DNA of 64,000 nucleotides. Origin: JBCCOW01 sp039025855. GTDB lineage: Bacteria > Planctomycetota > Phycisphaerae > Phycisphaerales > Phycisphaeraceae. Below are positions 18,518 through 27,664 of the stretch, piece after piece (the first letter of the stretch is position 1; each line of letters opens with the position of its first letter). The stretch is taken from contig JBCCNL010000017.1 in assembly GCA_039025855.1 (NCBI GenBank), positions 7,102 to 71,101 on the forward strand, given 5' to 3'. Made by a program: the position numbers and the translations under genes. The notes below the pieces were generated by a model, which ran no database searches, had not been told where the DNA came from, and was given only the letters and a program-made list of their open reading frames with translations.

Positions 18518-19621
18518 ATGCCCACGATCCAGCGCATCGAAACCCTTGCCCACTTGCGGCAGTGCCTGGTCCGCGTTACCGACTCCGACGGTGCGACGGG
18601 GCTGGGCCAGACCGCGCCGAAGCTCACCGATGCGACGGTCGCGGTCATGCATGACTTGCTCGCTCCGTTAGCGCTGGGCCACGATGTCGACGATCTCGAA
18701 GAACTGGACGAGCTCGTGTGGCAGAAGGCGTACAAGTTCACCGGGACGTTCCTGTACCGGGCGCTGGGCGGGCTGGACACGGCCTTGTGGGACCTGCGGG
18801 CCCGGCGTGCGGGGGTGCCGGTGCGTGACCTGCTCGGGCCAGGACGGCACGACACGCTTGGGGTGTATGGCTCGTCGATGGGCCGAGAGCGGTCGGCCGA
18901 GCAGGAGGCGCGCTTCGTGGAGCAGTGGTTGGACTGTCTGGGTTGCGGGGCGGTGAAGGTCAAGATCGCGGGGCGGCGGGGGCGGGACGTGGATGAGTCG
19001 CCGGGCCGGACCGAGGCGGTGGTCCGTGCGGTGCGTGAGGTGCTGCCGGACGGCGTGGGTTTCTTGGTCGACGCCAACGGCGGGTACAGCCCCGAGCGGG
19101 CGATCGAGGTGGGCCGATTTCTCGATGACCACGGCGTCTGCCATTTCGAAGAGCCCTGCCCGTACGAAGAACTCGATCAGACGGGCCGGGTCACCGCGAG
19201 CCTCGCCGAGCTGCCGATCCAAGTCGCCGGCGGCGAGCAGGACTATTTGATGCCTGGTTTCAAGCGGATGACTCGGCAGCGGCTGGTCGATGTCGTCCAG
19301 TGCGATGTCGGCTACTGCGGAGGGCTCACGCGAGCTCGACGGGTCGGTGCCATGGCCGACGCCCACAGGCTGGGCTTCATGCCGCACTCGCCCAACCCGT
19401 CGATGATCTTCCTCTTCACGCTGCACCTGATGGCGTCCCGCGAGGCCGTCAGCTTGCACGGTCTCGAGTACAGCCTGGGGCGAGAGGTTGGGGCCGGCCT
19501 GTTCACACCGATCCTGACGCCGGTCGACGGCCGCGTCACGCTGCCGCCGGGCGCGGGCTTCGGGGTGACGCCCGACCCCGCATTCCTTGAGCACGCCCAG
19601 AGCCGGGTCAGCTCCGCCTAA
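18518..19621 (+). CDS. Mandelate racemase/muconate-lactonizing enzyme family protein
   Basis: 367-residue enolase-superfamily member. The K-x-K motif is Lys147/Lys149, metal ligands are Asp185, Glu211 and Glu240 (VDANGG, FEEPCP, GGEQD), and the Asp263/His290 dyad (VQCDVGYCGG, MPHSPN) places it in the mandelate racemase subgroup, which includes sugar-acid dehydratases. The substrate is likely a small hydroxy or sugar acid, but cannot be named. All catalytic residues are intact. The gene starts 9 bp after the M16 gene, but codon third positions change from C-rich to G-rich at this boundary, so the pairing may be recent. Confidence 0.88.
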   Translation: MPTIQRIETLAHLRQCLVRVTDSDGATGLGQTAPKLTDATVAVMHDLLAPLALGHDVDDLEELDELVWQKAYKFTGTFLYRALGGLDTALWDLRARRAGVPVRDLLGPGRHDTLGVYGSSMGRERSAEQEARFVEQWLDCLGCGAVKVKIAGRRGRDVDESPGRTEAVVRAVREVLPDGVGFLVDANGGYSPERAIEVGRFLDDHGVCHFEEPCPYEELDQTGRVTASLAELPIQVAGGEQDYLMPGFKRMTRQRLVDVVQCDVGYCGGLTRARRVGAMADAHRLGFMPHSPNPSMIFLFTLHLMASREAVSLHGLEYSLGREVGAGLFTPILTPVDGRVTLPPGAGFGVTPDPAFLEHAQSRVSSA

Positions 19622-19650
19622 GATCACGGCCCGCCGCCGCTGAATCCCTT

Positions 19651-20838
19651 ATGGACGCTATCCCCGATATCCTCGACGACCTCCGCCACGGCAGGATCGT
19701 CCTGCTCATCGACGACGAGCAGCGTGAGAACGAGGGCGACCTCATCGCGGCGGCGGAGCACGCGACGCCCGAGGTGGTGAACTTCATGCTCAAGGAGGGT
19801 CGAGGGATGCTCTTCGCGTCGCTCGACGGGGCCGGGTGTGATCGGCTCGACCTGCCTCCGCAGTCGGTGGTCAATACCAGCCAGCGCACCACGGCCTACA
19901 CCATCACGGTCGATGCCGCGGCCCGGCACGGCGTGACCACGGGCGTCTCGGCGGGTGACCGCTCGACCACGATCCGGCAGCTCGCCGACCCCACGGCGAC
20001 GCCCGCCGATTTCGATCGGCCGGGGCATATCCAGCCGCTGCGGGCCCGCGACGGCGGCGTCCTCGTCCGCACCGGGCACACCGAAGCGAGTGTCGACCTC
20101 TGCCGGCTCGCCGGGCTCGCCCCCGCCGCGGTGGGCATCGAGGTCATGAACGCCGACGGCAGCATGGCCCGGGCCGACGACCTGCGGAAGCTCGCCGAGA
20201 CGCACGGCCTGAAGATGTGCAGCGTTGATGATGTCATCGCCTACCGCCTCGAGCGCGACCGGCTGATCGAACGCGTGGCGGAGCAGCCGTTCACCAATGA
20301 CCTCGGGACGTTCGACCTCATTGCCTACCGATCCGCTGTGGACCCGATGCCGCACGTGGTGCTGACCTGCGGTGGGCTGGGCAAGCGTGAGCCGGGGCTG
20401 GACAACTGTGCCGAGCGGGACGAGCCGGTGCTGGTGCGGATGCACTCACAGAACCTCTTGACGGACGTGTTTGGCGACGCGAGCGATCCACGGCAGCAGC
20501 CGTTGCGGACCGCGATGCGGATGATCCAGGAGCGCGGCTGCGGGGCGATCGTGTACCTGCGTCACGAGGGCATGGGCCGGGGGCTCGTGAAGCACCTGCA
20601 GACCGACACGCGGGCCGGGCGGGACGACCCGGATCGGCCGCGTTTCGGGCAGAGCAGCCCGTCGCCGGGTCCGGACTCCAGCCGGAACCAGATGGACTAC
20701 GGCATCGGCTCGCAGGTGCTGCGTGACCTGGGCATCCGTCGGCTCGAACTGATCACCGACCACCCGTTCACCCCGACCGCCCTGTCGGGGTTCGGGCTGA
20801 GCATCGAGCGGTTCGTGCCGATCTCGTCGTCGGAGTGA
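19651..20838 (+). CDS. ribB: RibBA-type protein: intact DHBP synthase fused to a degenerate GTP cyclohydrolase II domain
   Basis: 395 residues. Residues about 1-205 are 3,4-dihydroxy-2-butanone-4-phosphate synthase with the acidic loop DDEQRENEGD, GVSAGDR and RTGHTEASVDL intact; it makes the four-carbon unit of riboflavin from ribulose 5-phosphate. Residues about 215-395 have the GTP cyclohydrolase II fold (MHSQNLLTDVFG, HEGMGRGL, MDYGIGSQVLRDLG). In this half the three zinc cysteines of the SLRCDCG region are absent and the arginine of the ADxRxYG motif is Met, so GTP cyclohydrolase II activity is unlikely. An active RibA elsewhere in the genome would be needed. It follows the enolase-superfamily gene by 29 bp. 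Confidence 0.88.
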   Translation: MDAIPDILDDLRHGRIVLLIDDEQRENEGDLIAAAEHATPEVVNFMLKEGRGMLFASLDGAGCDRLDLPPQSVVNTSQRTTAYTITVDAAARHGVTTGVSAGDRSTTIRQLADPTATPADFDRPGHIQPLRARDGGVLVRTGHTEASVDLCRLAGLAPAAVGIEVMNADGSMARADDLRKLAETHGLKMCSVDDVIAYRLERDRLIERVAEQPFTNDLGTFDLIAYRSAVDPMPHVVLTCGGLGKREPGLDNCAERDEPVLVRMHSQNLLTDVFGDASDPRQQPLRTAMRMIQERGCGAIVYLRHEGMGRGLVKHLQTDTRAGRDDPDRPRFGQSSPSPGPDSSRNQMDYGIGSQVLRDLGIRRLELITDHPFTPTALSGFGLSIERFVPISSSE

Positions 20839-20865
20839 CTGGTTGGGGCTGTCACGAAGACGGCG

Positions 20866-21303
20866 TCAGTCTTCGTCGTCGGCGCGTCGGTAACCGCTGT
20901 AGCCGCCTTCGGAGGTCTCCTCCGTGCCCACGCTGTCCGACGAGCCGCTGGAGGCGACGCCGGCGCGTTCGTAACGGCGGTAGCCGCCCTCCTGCGTGGC
21001 GGGGCTTCCGGGGGAGATGGCGGTGGTTGAGGCGTATTTGCCGTTGTCCTTGCCCGAGCCGCGGGGGCGGGCTTCGTTCATGGTCAGCGGTCGGCCGTTG
21101 AAGGGCTTGCCGGCGAGTTCTTCGATGGCCTTGAGTCCTGCCTCGCGGTCGGCCATCTCGACGAAGCCGAAGCCCCGGGAGCGGCCGGTCTCACGGTCGA
21201 ACACGATGGCGGTCTTCAGGACTTCGCCGTACTCGGCGAAGAGGCTCGCCAGATCGTCGGCAGACGTGGCGTAAGGGAGGTTTCCAATGTAAATGTTGAT
21301 CAC
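20866..21303 (-). CDS. RRM-domain RNA-binding protein
   Basis: 145 residues. A single RNA recognition motif covers residues 1-80, with RNP2 (IYIGNL) and RNP1 (RGFGFVEM) complete. The tail (about 85-145) is Gly/Ser/Tyr-rich with two similar GGYxxYxRA segments (GGYRRYERA, GGYSGYRRA). This is the layout of the cold-induced Rbp proteins of cyanobacteria and planctomycetes, which bind RNA non-specifically or as chaperones. The gene is convergent with ribBA. The 265 bp upstream, up to the SNF2 gene stop, hold its promoter and possibly a long leader; no known RNA element was recognised there. Confidence 0.9.
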   Translation of the reverse strand: MINIYIGNLPYATSADDLASLFAEYGEVLKTAIVFDRETGRSRGFGFVEMADREAGLKAIEELAGKPFNGRPLTMNEARPRGSGKDNGKYASTTAISPGSPATQEGGYRRYERAGVASSGSSDSVGTEETSEGGYSGYRRADDED

Positions 21304-21568
21304 GGTGTGCGATCCGATCTCGGTACCCAGAAGGAAAGACAGATCACGGGCCGTCCGGGTCTGCGGCCGAGCGGATCAAGCAGGCCGATGCAGGGAGCAT
21401 CAGCGATGGGTTGAGGAAATACTTGTGAGGTGCCCTTGCACCCCTTCCCCACTCAGACAGTAACGCTCTGGGCAAGACCCGGCAAGGCTCAACCCGGTGT
21501 TTTATGGACATTTTGAGGGCAAGCCTTGGCCACCGGCTTAGGGTGAACGCTGGGGTTTGGGTGACCGG

Positions 21569-24500
21569 TCAGCTCAGTAGCTGTTCGAGGTCTTCCCGGC
21601 TGAGGTTGGACAGCAGGTTCTGCTCGCCGCCGACGATGGCGTCGGCCAGTTCGCGCTTGCGGGCCTGCAGCTCAAGGATCCGCTGCTCGACGGTGTCCTC
21701 GCAGATCAGGCGGTAGGCGAAGACTGGGTTGGTCTGCCCGATGCGGTGGGCCCGGTCAATCGCCTGTGCTTCGACGGCGGGGTTCCACCAGGGGTCGAGG
21801 ATGAAGACGTACTCGGCGGCGGTGAGGTTGAGCCCGACGCCGCCGGCCTTGAGCGAGATCAGGAAGACTTGGAGGTCGGGGTCTTCCTGGAACTGCTGGA
21901 CGATCTGCTTGCGGTTACGGGTCTGCCCGTCGAGGTAGGCGTAGCGGACGCCGAGGGTGTCCAGGCGGTCGCGGACGAGGCCGAGCATGGTGGTGAACTG
22001 GGAGAAGACCAGGGCTTTGGAGCCGGAGTCGATGATGTCGGCCAGGCGGCTCTCAAGCTCGTCGAGCTTGGCGGAGGCGATCGTCGGGTCGGGGTCTTGG
22101 AGGATGCCGGTGAGGTTCTGGCGGTCGATGAGCCCGGGGTGGCAGGCGGCCTGACGGAGCCGAAGCAGGGCTTCGAGGACCATGAACGAGGCGCGGCCGA
22201 GGCCTTTGCTCTCTTCGCCGGGCTGGGTGCCGGCCTCGGCGTCGAGACGCTTGGCGAGGGTGCCGCGGTAGTAGTCACGCAGCTGGTTGTAGAGCTTACG
22301 CTGGGCGGGCTCCATCTCGCAGACAATGGTCTGCTCGGTTTTCTCGGGCAGGTCGGTGAGGACCTGCTGTTTCGTGCGTCGGAGGATGAACGGGCGCAGG
22401 GCCTTGGCGGTCTGGACCAGTGGGTCGGCGGGGGCGGGCTCCTGTGTGGGGTCGGTCAGTTCGTCGTCGTCATCGAGCTCGACGCGTTTGATCGAGACCG
22501 GCTCGATGGTGGCTTCACCGCGGCTGCGGATGAGGTCGCCGAACTTGCCGCTGCTGCCGAGCATGCCGGGGTTGAGGAATTCGACGATGGACCAGAGGTC
22601 GCCGAGGTGGTTCTCGACGGGGGTGCCGGTGAGGGCGAGGCGGTGGCGGGCCTTGAGCAGGCGGGCGGCCTTGGCGGACTGCGACTGGGGGTTCTTTATG
22701 GCTTGTGCTTCGTCGAGGACGGCGTAGTCGAAGTCGAAGGCGGAGAGCTGTTCGATGTCGCGGCGCATGAGGCCGTAGGACGTGACGATGAGGTCGTACT
22801 GGTCGAGGTTGTCGCGGATCTCGGCGCGTTCGGGGCCGGTGTAGCCGGCGACGCGGAGCTCGGGGGTGAAGTGCTGGGCCTCGTCGATCCAGTTGAAGAT
22901 GACGGATCGGGGGACGACGATGATCGAGGGGAGGTGGGGCTGGCCTTTACCGTTGTCACCGGAACCGTTGCTGTTGCCGTTGCTGGTGGGTGGGGCGTTG
23001 AGGGCGGCGAGCTTGCGGTTCTGGAGCATGGCCAGGACCTGGATGGTTTTGCCGAGACCCATGTCGTCGGCGAGGATGCCGCCCATACCGAACCAGCGGA
23101 GGAAGTCCATCCAGCCGAGGCCGAAGCGTTGGTAGCTGCGGAGTTCGCCCTTGAACGGGCCGTTGGGGTCGAGGGGGTTGATGCCATCGAAGGCGTGGAG
23201 GCGTTTGCGGGCGTCGGCGAAGGCCTGGTCGAAGCTGACAAGCTCCTGGTCGCTGAGGAGCGTGTCGAGGAGCGCGGCTTGTGACGAACGGAAGCGGAGG
23301 TGGTCGCCCTCGATGCGGGCGAGGCTGGTGAGCAGGCCGTGCTCGGCGAGCCATTGTTGAGGAAGGAGGCCCTGGGAGCCGTCGCCGAGCTCGATCATGG
23401 TGCGGCCGGCGCGGGCGGCGGCGAGGACCTCGGGCAGTGAGACCTCTTGCTCTTCGCCGTCGTCGCGCTTGAATTTGACGCCGCCGCGGAGCTCGAACCA
23501 GTCGATGCCGGAGGTGATGGAGAGCGACGGTGGGCCGGCGGTGCGGATGGCTTGCTGGTCGGCGAGGACCTGCCAGCCGCGTTCGATGAGGTCGCCGACG
23601 ACGAAGGGGACGTGCTTGATGGGGACCAGGAGGGTGTCCTGAGTGGGGCTGGCGATGGGGCGTAGGCCGAGGGAGGAGGTGATGCCGATGGCGTCGCGTT
23701 CGGAGCGGCGGTCGCGGCGGATGAGTCGGCCGGTGTCGGTAGTGAGTTCGGTGTCGCCGGCTTGGTCTTGGTCGGTCTCGGTTTCAGTCTCGGTCTCGGT
23801 GGTCGGCTCGGCGAGGACTTCGGTGGCGGTATCGGAGTCGGCGGTTGCTTCCGTAACAGTCTCGGCGACTTCGCCGTTGTCTTCGTTGGATTCGTCGTCT
23901 TCGTTGGGGGCTTCGGCGTTACCGATGGTGACGAAGCGGCCGGGCTGGGAGGGGTTGATGGGCTCGTCGGCGTAGATGAAGGCGAGCCGGCCCAGGAGGT
24001 GGCTCTTGGCGGTGGTGGGCGCCAGGGCGATGGGCTGGAGAGACTGAGCGGAGCCGGGGCTGAAGAGCTCGAGGCGGGGCGTGGGTTTGAGGCGCTGCTC
24101 GGATCGGCCGACGCCGTCGGGCAGGTCGATCTCGGGCAGTTGGGGGAGCATGTAGAGGCGTTCGAGGAAACGCGGCAGGTCGGCGTTCTCAACGCGGAAG
24201 CCCGAGGCGGCGGCCTCGTCGTCGGCGTAGCGGTCGCGGCGGTCGCGGAACTGGCTGACCCAGCGGAAGGCGTCGTGGTCGTCGAAGGCGGAGGCCTGGC
24301 CTTCGTGGATGATCAGGCCATCGGCCCCGCCGAGGACAAGGTCGGGGGCGGTGACGGGCAGCGGCTTGCCCTCACGGCGGAGGTGCATGTCGACCCAGAG
24401 GTGGTCTTCACGCTCTTCGCCGACGAGCCAGGCGGTCCAGGGCTGGTCCTTGCCAGTGCGTCCGCGGTCCCAGGTGAGCGGGGTCTCGTCGCCGTCGGCT

Positions 24501-25285
24501 TCGGTCTCGACGAAGGCTCGGCCGGTCTTGATCATGCGGCGGAGCAGTCGGCGACGGGCGCCGCCAGCAACGCGGTACATGGCGTGGGACCGGGTGACCT
24601 CGAGGGCGTCGCCGGCCTCGTGGGCGGTGACCCAGGTGGCCCCGACGAGCAGGGCACAGAGCTCGCGGTCGGCGGGGTCATCGAGGCCGCGGATGAGGTC
24701 GGGGCTGATCTTGAGCGGCTTGGTTTTGGACCAGCCGGAGCTGATGATGGAGCGTTGGCGGACCTCGATGACCAGGCCGTTGTGCCGGGCGGAGGGCTCG
24801 GGGAGGACGGTGTAGCAGACCTGACGCTGGGCGGGGAAGACGGAGTCGCCCTCGATGGCGTGCTCGTCGGTGGCGGGCCGGAGCATGGCGAGCCGGCCGA
24901 CCCAGTCGGGGTCCCGGCTTTTGATGGGACGTTCGGACTCGTCGCGCTTGCGGGCCTTGGGCGGCCGGGGCTGGAGCCCGACGAGGGTGTTCCAGAGGTC
25001 GATGTCGTCGTCTTCGTCGGAGCGTTCGATGGTGACGAGCAGGGCCCAGATGTGGGGGCAGAACGCGCCGTCGAGGAAGGTCTCGCAGGTGCATTCGGCG
25101 ACGGCGTGTCGGCCGTCCTGGGCGAGGGTGACCTCGTGGGGCGTGCCGTTGTCCATCACGGTGGCGGCGGCAAGGAGGCCGTCGGCGGGATCGTGGCGTT
25201 GGACGTGGCCGCCGAGCTGGAGGGCCCGGCCTTTCATGCGGTCGGAGCCTTGGAAGAAGGGCGACCAAGCGGTGAGTTGAGACAT
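21569..25285 (-). CDS. SWIM zinc-finger/SNF2-family ATP-dependent helicase
   Basis: About 1238 residues. A SWIM zinc finger lies around residues 65-85 (CTC...FCPHIW). After a long divergent middle part there is a Glu/Thr/Asp-rich low-complexity linker around 445-510, then the SNF2 ATPase: Walker A (DDMGLGKT, about 743), DEAQ box (about 858), TGTPVENHLGDLWSI, and the helicase C domain ending with ISLKAGGVGLNL and DRAHRIGQ. These enzymes remodel protein-DNA or RNA polymerase-DNA complexes. ATG 25285 (MSQLTAWSPFF) is preferred over the upstream TTG because a GGGGAG precedes it and upstream residues are not family-like. It is the last gene of a minus-strand series from 27.6 kb. Confidence 0.9.
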   Translation of the reverse strand: MSQLTAWSPFFQGSDRMKGRALQLGGHVQRHDPADGLLAAATVMDNGTPHEVTLAQDGRHAVAECTCETFLDGAFCPHIWALLVTIERSDEDDDIDLWNTLVGLQPRPPKARKRDESERPIKSRDPDWVGRLAMLRPATDEHAIEGDSVFPAQRQVCYTVLPEPSARHNGLVIEVRQRSIISSGWSKTKPLKISPDLIRGLDDPADRELCALLVGATWVTAHEAGDALEVTRSHAMYRVAGGARRRLLRRMIKTGRAFVETEADGDETPLTWDRGRTGKDQPWTAWLVGEEREDHLWVDMHLRREGKPLPVTAPDLVLGGADGLIIHEGQASAFDDHDAFRWVSQFRDRRDRYADDEAAASGFRVENADLPRFLERLYMLPQLPEIDLPDGVGRSEQRLKPTPRLELFSPGSAQSLQPIALAPTTAKSHLLGRLAFIYADEPINPSQPGRFVTIGNAEAPNEDDESNEDNGEVAETVTEATADSDTATEVLAEPTTETETETETDQDQAGDTELTTDTGRLIRRDRRSERDAIGITSSLGLRPIASPTQDTLLVPIKHVPFVVGDLIERGWQVLADQQAIRTAGPPSLSITSGIDWFELRGGVKFKRDDGEEQEVSLPEVLAAARAGRTMIELGDGSQGLLPQQWLAEHGLLTSLARIEGDHLRFRSSQAALLDTLLSDQELVSFDQAFADARKRLHAFDGINPLDPNGPFKGELRSYQRFGLGWMDFLRWFGMGGILADDMGLGKTIQVLAMLQNRKLAALNAPPTSNGNSNGSGDNGKGQPHLPSIIVVPRSVIFNWIDEAQHFTPELRVAGYTGPERAEIRDNLDQYDLIVTSYGLMRRDIEQLSAFDFDYAVLDEAQAIKNPQSQSAKAARLLKARHRLALTGTPVENHLGDLWSIVEFLNPGMLGSSGKFGDLIRSRGEATIEPVSIKRVELDDDDELTDPTQEPAPADPLVQTAKALRPFILRRTKQQVLTDLPEKTEQTIVCEMEPAQRKLYNQLRDYYRGTLAKRLDAEAGTQPGEESKGLGRASFMVLEALLRLRQAACHPGLIDRQNLTGILQDPDPTIASAKLDELESRLADIIDSGSKALVFSQFTTMLGLVRDRLDTLGVRYAYLDGQTRNRKQIVQQFQEDPDLQVFLISLKAGGVGLNLTAAEYVFILDPWWNPAVEAQAIDRAHRIGQTNPVFAYRLICEDTVEQRILELQARKRELADAIVGGEQNLLSNLSREDLEQLLS

Positions 25286-25390
25286 CAGCTCCCCATGCTG
25301 GGTAGGTGTGGCTTCGAGACCCGCGGACACGAAATCGCGGATCGATAAGGGTAAGCGAAGCAACGCCGGAGGGCAATCGCGTGGCGCGTT

Positions 25391-25969
25391 TCAGGTGGTG
25401 CAGTGAATCGTGCGGGTGGGGGTGATGATGCGTTGGACGCGGCGGTCGTGGGGTTCGGTGGGGAGGTGGTCGGTGATCTGGGTGTCGTAGACGAGGGCGG
25501 TGGTTTGGGTGTTGGGGTGCTGGGTGAGGTAGCGGTCGTAGTAGCCGCCGCCCTGTCCAAGGCGATCGCCGGCGGGGGTGACGGCGAGGGCGGGGATCAG
25601 GAGGTTGTAGGTTGTAGGTTGTAGGTTGTAGGTGGCTGGCGGTGGTTGGAGTGTGTTGTGGGGGCCGGGTTCGAGTTGGTTGAGGGTGGTGAGGGGGGTG
25701 GGGATGAGTTGGTCGGCTTCGATGCGGGGGAGGAGGACGGGGGTTTGGCGGGCGAGGAGGCGTTGGATGAGCGGGCGGGTGTCGAGTTCGTGGGGGGTGG
25801 CGAGGTAGAGGAAGACGGGGGTGGTGGGGGTGGTGGGGTCGGTGAGTTCGGTGAGGACGCGGTCGGCGAGGGCTTGGGCGGCGGCGGTGCGTTTTGCCGT
25901 GGGGATCGCGGCGCGGAGGGCGCGGAAGTGGCGGCGGAGGTCGGGTTTCTCGTCCGGATTGAGGGACAT
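25391..25969 (-). CDS. 5-formyltetrahydrofolate cyclo-ligase
   Basis: 192 residues. It has the N-terminal basic segment (LRRHFRALRAAI), the VLLPRIE strand and the C-terminal signature GDRLGQGGGYYDRYL, which binds ATP/folate. It converts 5-formyl-THF to 5,10-methenyl-THF in the cytoplasm. The middle contains an insert (ATYNLQPTTYNL) encoded by four copies of a heptamer repeat, just before the conserved LLIPALAVTPAGDRLG segment; it probably forms a surface loop. It lies 35 bp after the O-methyltransferase stop. Confidence 0.88.
   Translation of the reverse strand: MSLNPDEKPDLRRHFRALRAAIPTAKRTAAAQALADRVLTELTDPTTPTTPVFLYLATPHELDTRPLIQRLLARQTPVLLPRIEADQLIPTPLTTLNQLEPGPHNTLQPPPATYNLQPTTYNLLIPALAVTPAGDRLGQGGGYYDRYLTQHPNTQTTALVYDTQITDHLPTEPHDRRVQRIITPTRTIHCTT
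25603..25630. repeat. Heptanucleotide tandem repeat, (GGTTGTA)x4
   Basis: Four exact copies of GGTTGTA inside the formyl-THF cyclo-ligase gene. Because 7 is not a multiple of 3, the copies are read in different frames and give the insert TYNLQPTTYNL. A change of one copy would shift the frame. Confidence 0.9.
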
Positions 25970-25983
25970 CGGGTTGGCCGCGT

Positions 25984-26009
25984 GCCCCCGGGCAGAGCCT
26001 AGGGCTAAA
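25984..26009 (-). repeat. Palindromic element, TTTAGCCC...TCT type (divergent copy)
   Basis: Read on the minus strand: TTTAGCCCTAGGC, loop TCT, GCCCGGGGGC. The flank and loop match the copies at 41201, 48866 and 57594, but the stem has mismatches. Its TAG is the stop codon of the O-methyltransferase gene. Confidence 0.7.
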
Positions 26010-26688
26010 GGGTGTGCTTATGCATGAGCGCGAGGATGAAGCCGTCGTAGCCTTTGGAGCCGACGGTCTGGATGGCGGTGGCGGAGACGTCGGGGTCGGC
26101 GTTGAGCTGCTCGACGAGGGTGCGGATGCCGGTGATGGTCGGGTCGTTGGGGTCGGGCTCGGCGACCTTGCCGCCGCGGATGGTGTTGTCGATGACGATC
26201 GCAGCGTTCGGGGAGGCGAGTGCCTTGGCGTGCTCGAAGTAGGCGGGGATGTTGGCTTTGTCGGCGTCGATGAACACGAAGTCGTAGGGCTCGGGGCATT
26301 CGTTGAGGAGGTCGTGGAGGGAGTCGAGGGCGGGGCCGAGGCGGAGGGTGATGCGGTCGGCGACGCCGTTGGCGGCGAAGTTCTGGCGGGCGGTGTCGGC
26401 GTGTTTGGGGTTGAGTTCGAGGGTGGTGAGGTGGCCTTCCGGGGGTGCGGGGAGGGCTTTGGCGAGCCAGACGGTGGAGTAGCCGCCAAGGGTGCCGATC
26501 TCGAGGATGCGTTTGGCGCCGCGGAGCCTGGCGAGGAGGTGGAGGAGCTTGGCCTGGAGGGGGGAGACGTCGATCTGAGGGAGGCCGGCGGCGGCGTTGT
26601 GGTCGCGGAGGGATTGGAGCTCGGGGGTGGCGTGGAGCAGGTGCTGTTCGAAGAAGGCGTCAACGTTTGACCAGTGCGGGTCGGGCAT
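26005..26688 (-). CDS. Class I SAM-dependent O-methyltransferase (caffeoyl-CoA OMT-like)
   Basis: 227 residues, typical of the family. SAM-binding motif I is RILEIGTLGGYSTVWLA, followed by LTTLELNPKHADTA. The metal-binding signature FVFIDADKANIPAYFEHA and IVIDNTIRGGKVAEP match cation-dependent O-methyltransferases, which methylate catechol-like hydroxyls. The substrate is unknown. The stop codon TAG comes from a palindromic element (CTT TAG). The gene lies between the transporter gene and the folate gene in the same direction, with gaps of about 63 and 35 bp. Confidence 0.87.
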   Translation of the reverse strand: MPDPHWSNVDAFFEQHLLHATPELQSLRDHNAAAGLPQIDVSPLQAKLLHLLARLRGAKRILEIGTLGGYSTVWLAKALPAPPEGHLTTLELNPKHADTARQNFAANGVADRITLRLGPALDSLHDLLNECPEPYDFVFIDADKANIPAYFEHAKALASPNAAIVIDNTIRGGKVAEPDPNDPTITGIRTLVEQLNADPDVSATAIQTVGSKGYDGFILALMHKHTL

Positions 26689-26751
26689 GTGCTTCTCGGT
26701 AGACGGACCGGCGACGCGTCGCGTCGCGGCTACAAGGTGCGGGCGGTGGTG

Positions 26752-27567
26752 TCATCCAAGACGGATGGGCTTGGCGTCGGGGAGTGTGGGGTCGTGGTGG
26801 AGGTAGCGTTTGAGGAAGGCGACGGCGGCGTAGATGACGGGGGTATCGAGGAGTGCAGCGAGGAGTTTGAAGACGTAGCCGGTGAGGATGAAGGTCCAGA
26901 GCTGGGGCCAGATGGCGGAACTGTTATCGATCGGCAGCGCGCGGGCGTAGAAGTGGGTGATGGTGATGACGGCGAAGGTGTCAACGAACTGGGAGACGAG
27001 GGTGGAGCCGTTGTTGCGGAGCCAGAGGGCTTTGCCCTTGGTGAGGTGCTTCCAGAGGTGGAAGAGCTGGACGTCGACGAACTGGGCGACGAGGTAGGCG
27101 ATCATGGAGGCGGCGACGGCGCCGAAGGTGAGGGTGCGGATGACGTAGAAGGCGTACTGCGGATCGTTCGGGTCGGGGAGTCCGGTGGCGGGGTCCATAG
27201 GGGGGACGGCGGGCATGACGCCGCCGAGCCAGAGGAAGCCGAGGACGAGTCCGTTGATGAGCAGGCCGACCCAGACGAGGAAGTTGGCGGTCTTTCGGCC
27301 GTAGAACTCGGAGATGAGGTCGGTGCAGAGGAAGGTCAGGGGGTAGGGCAGGACGCCGACGGCGAGGGCGAAGGCGATCCACCCTTTCTCGCCGAGCGGG
27401 GACCACTCGCCCCAGAGCCATGAGCCGGTGTCGGTGTTGTAGCTGGCGAGGACGATGAAGCGGGAGATGCCCAGGATGTTGAGCATCGCGAGGCTGCCGA
27501 GGAAGATGCCGCTGAGGATGAGCAGGACGTACAGGCGTCGGCGGAGGATGGCGTCGGAGGCGGGCAT
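26752..27567 (-). CDS. Queuosine precursor transporter (YhhQ/VUT family membrane protein)
   Basis: About 271 residues with six or seven hydrophobic helices. Family hallmarks: a first helix with LLILSGIFLGSLAMLNILG, then FALAVGVLPYPLTFLCTDLISEFYGRKTAN, and later ASMIAYLVAQFVDVQLFHLWK. E. coli YhhQ imports preQ0/preQ1, and a queA gene for the same pathway is present at 59.7 kb. ATG 27567 begins MPASDAILRRRLYVLL just before the first helix; the 38 upstream in-frame residues are not family-like. It is divergent from the Minf_1886 gene. I did not find a convincing preQ1 riboswitch in the 97-bp gap. Confidence 0.85.
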   Translation of the reverse strand: MPASDAILRRRLYVLLILSGIFLGSLAMLNILGISRFIVLASYNTDTGSWLWGEWSPLGEKGWIAFALAVGVLPYPLTFLCTDLISEFYGRKTANFLVWVGLLINGLVLGFLWLGGVMPAVPPMDPATGLPDPNDPQYAFYVIRTLTFGAVAASMIAYLVAQFVDVQLFHLWKHLTKGKALWLRNNGSTLVSQFVDTFAVITITHFYARALPIDNSSAIWPQLWTFILTGYVFKLLAALLDTPVIYAAVAFLKRYLHHDPTLPDAKPIRLG

Positions 27568-27664
27568 GTGTGGGCGTGAGCTTACCCGCGGGGCCGACGG
27601 TGCGGGGTGATTTTGGCTGGAGGATTCACGGGCCAAGGCGGGGAAGGACCGATATAGTGTGGGT

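Noticed and set aside
21746..25348. Long plus-strand frames opposite the SNF2 gene
   Set aside because: Composition-driven antisense frames with Gly/Glu/Val-rich products and no recognisable domain.
24678..26663. Minus-strand 661-codon frame across three genes
   Set aside because: It is a Pro/Ser/Arg-rich shadow frame of the SNF2, folate and O-methyltransferase genes, all of which have clear family signatures in another frame.
27568..27664. preQ1 riboswitch upstream of the queuosine-precursor transporter
   Set aside because: I looked for a small pseudoknot-type leader before the start and saw no convincing match. A covariance-model search would decide.
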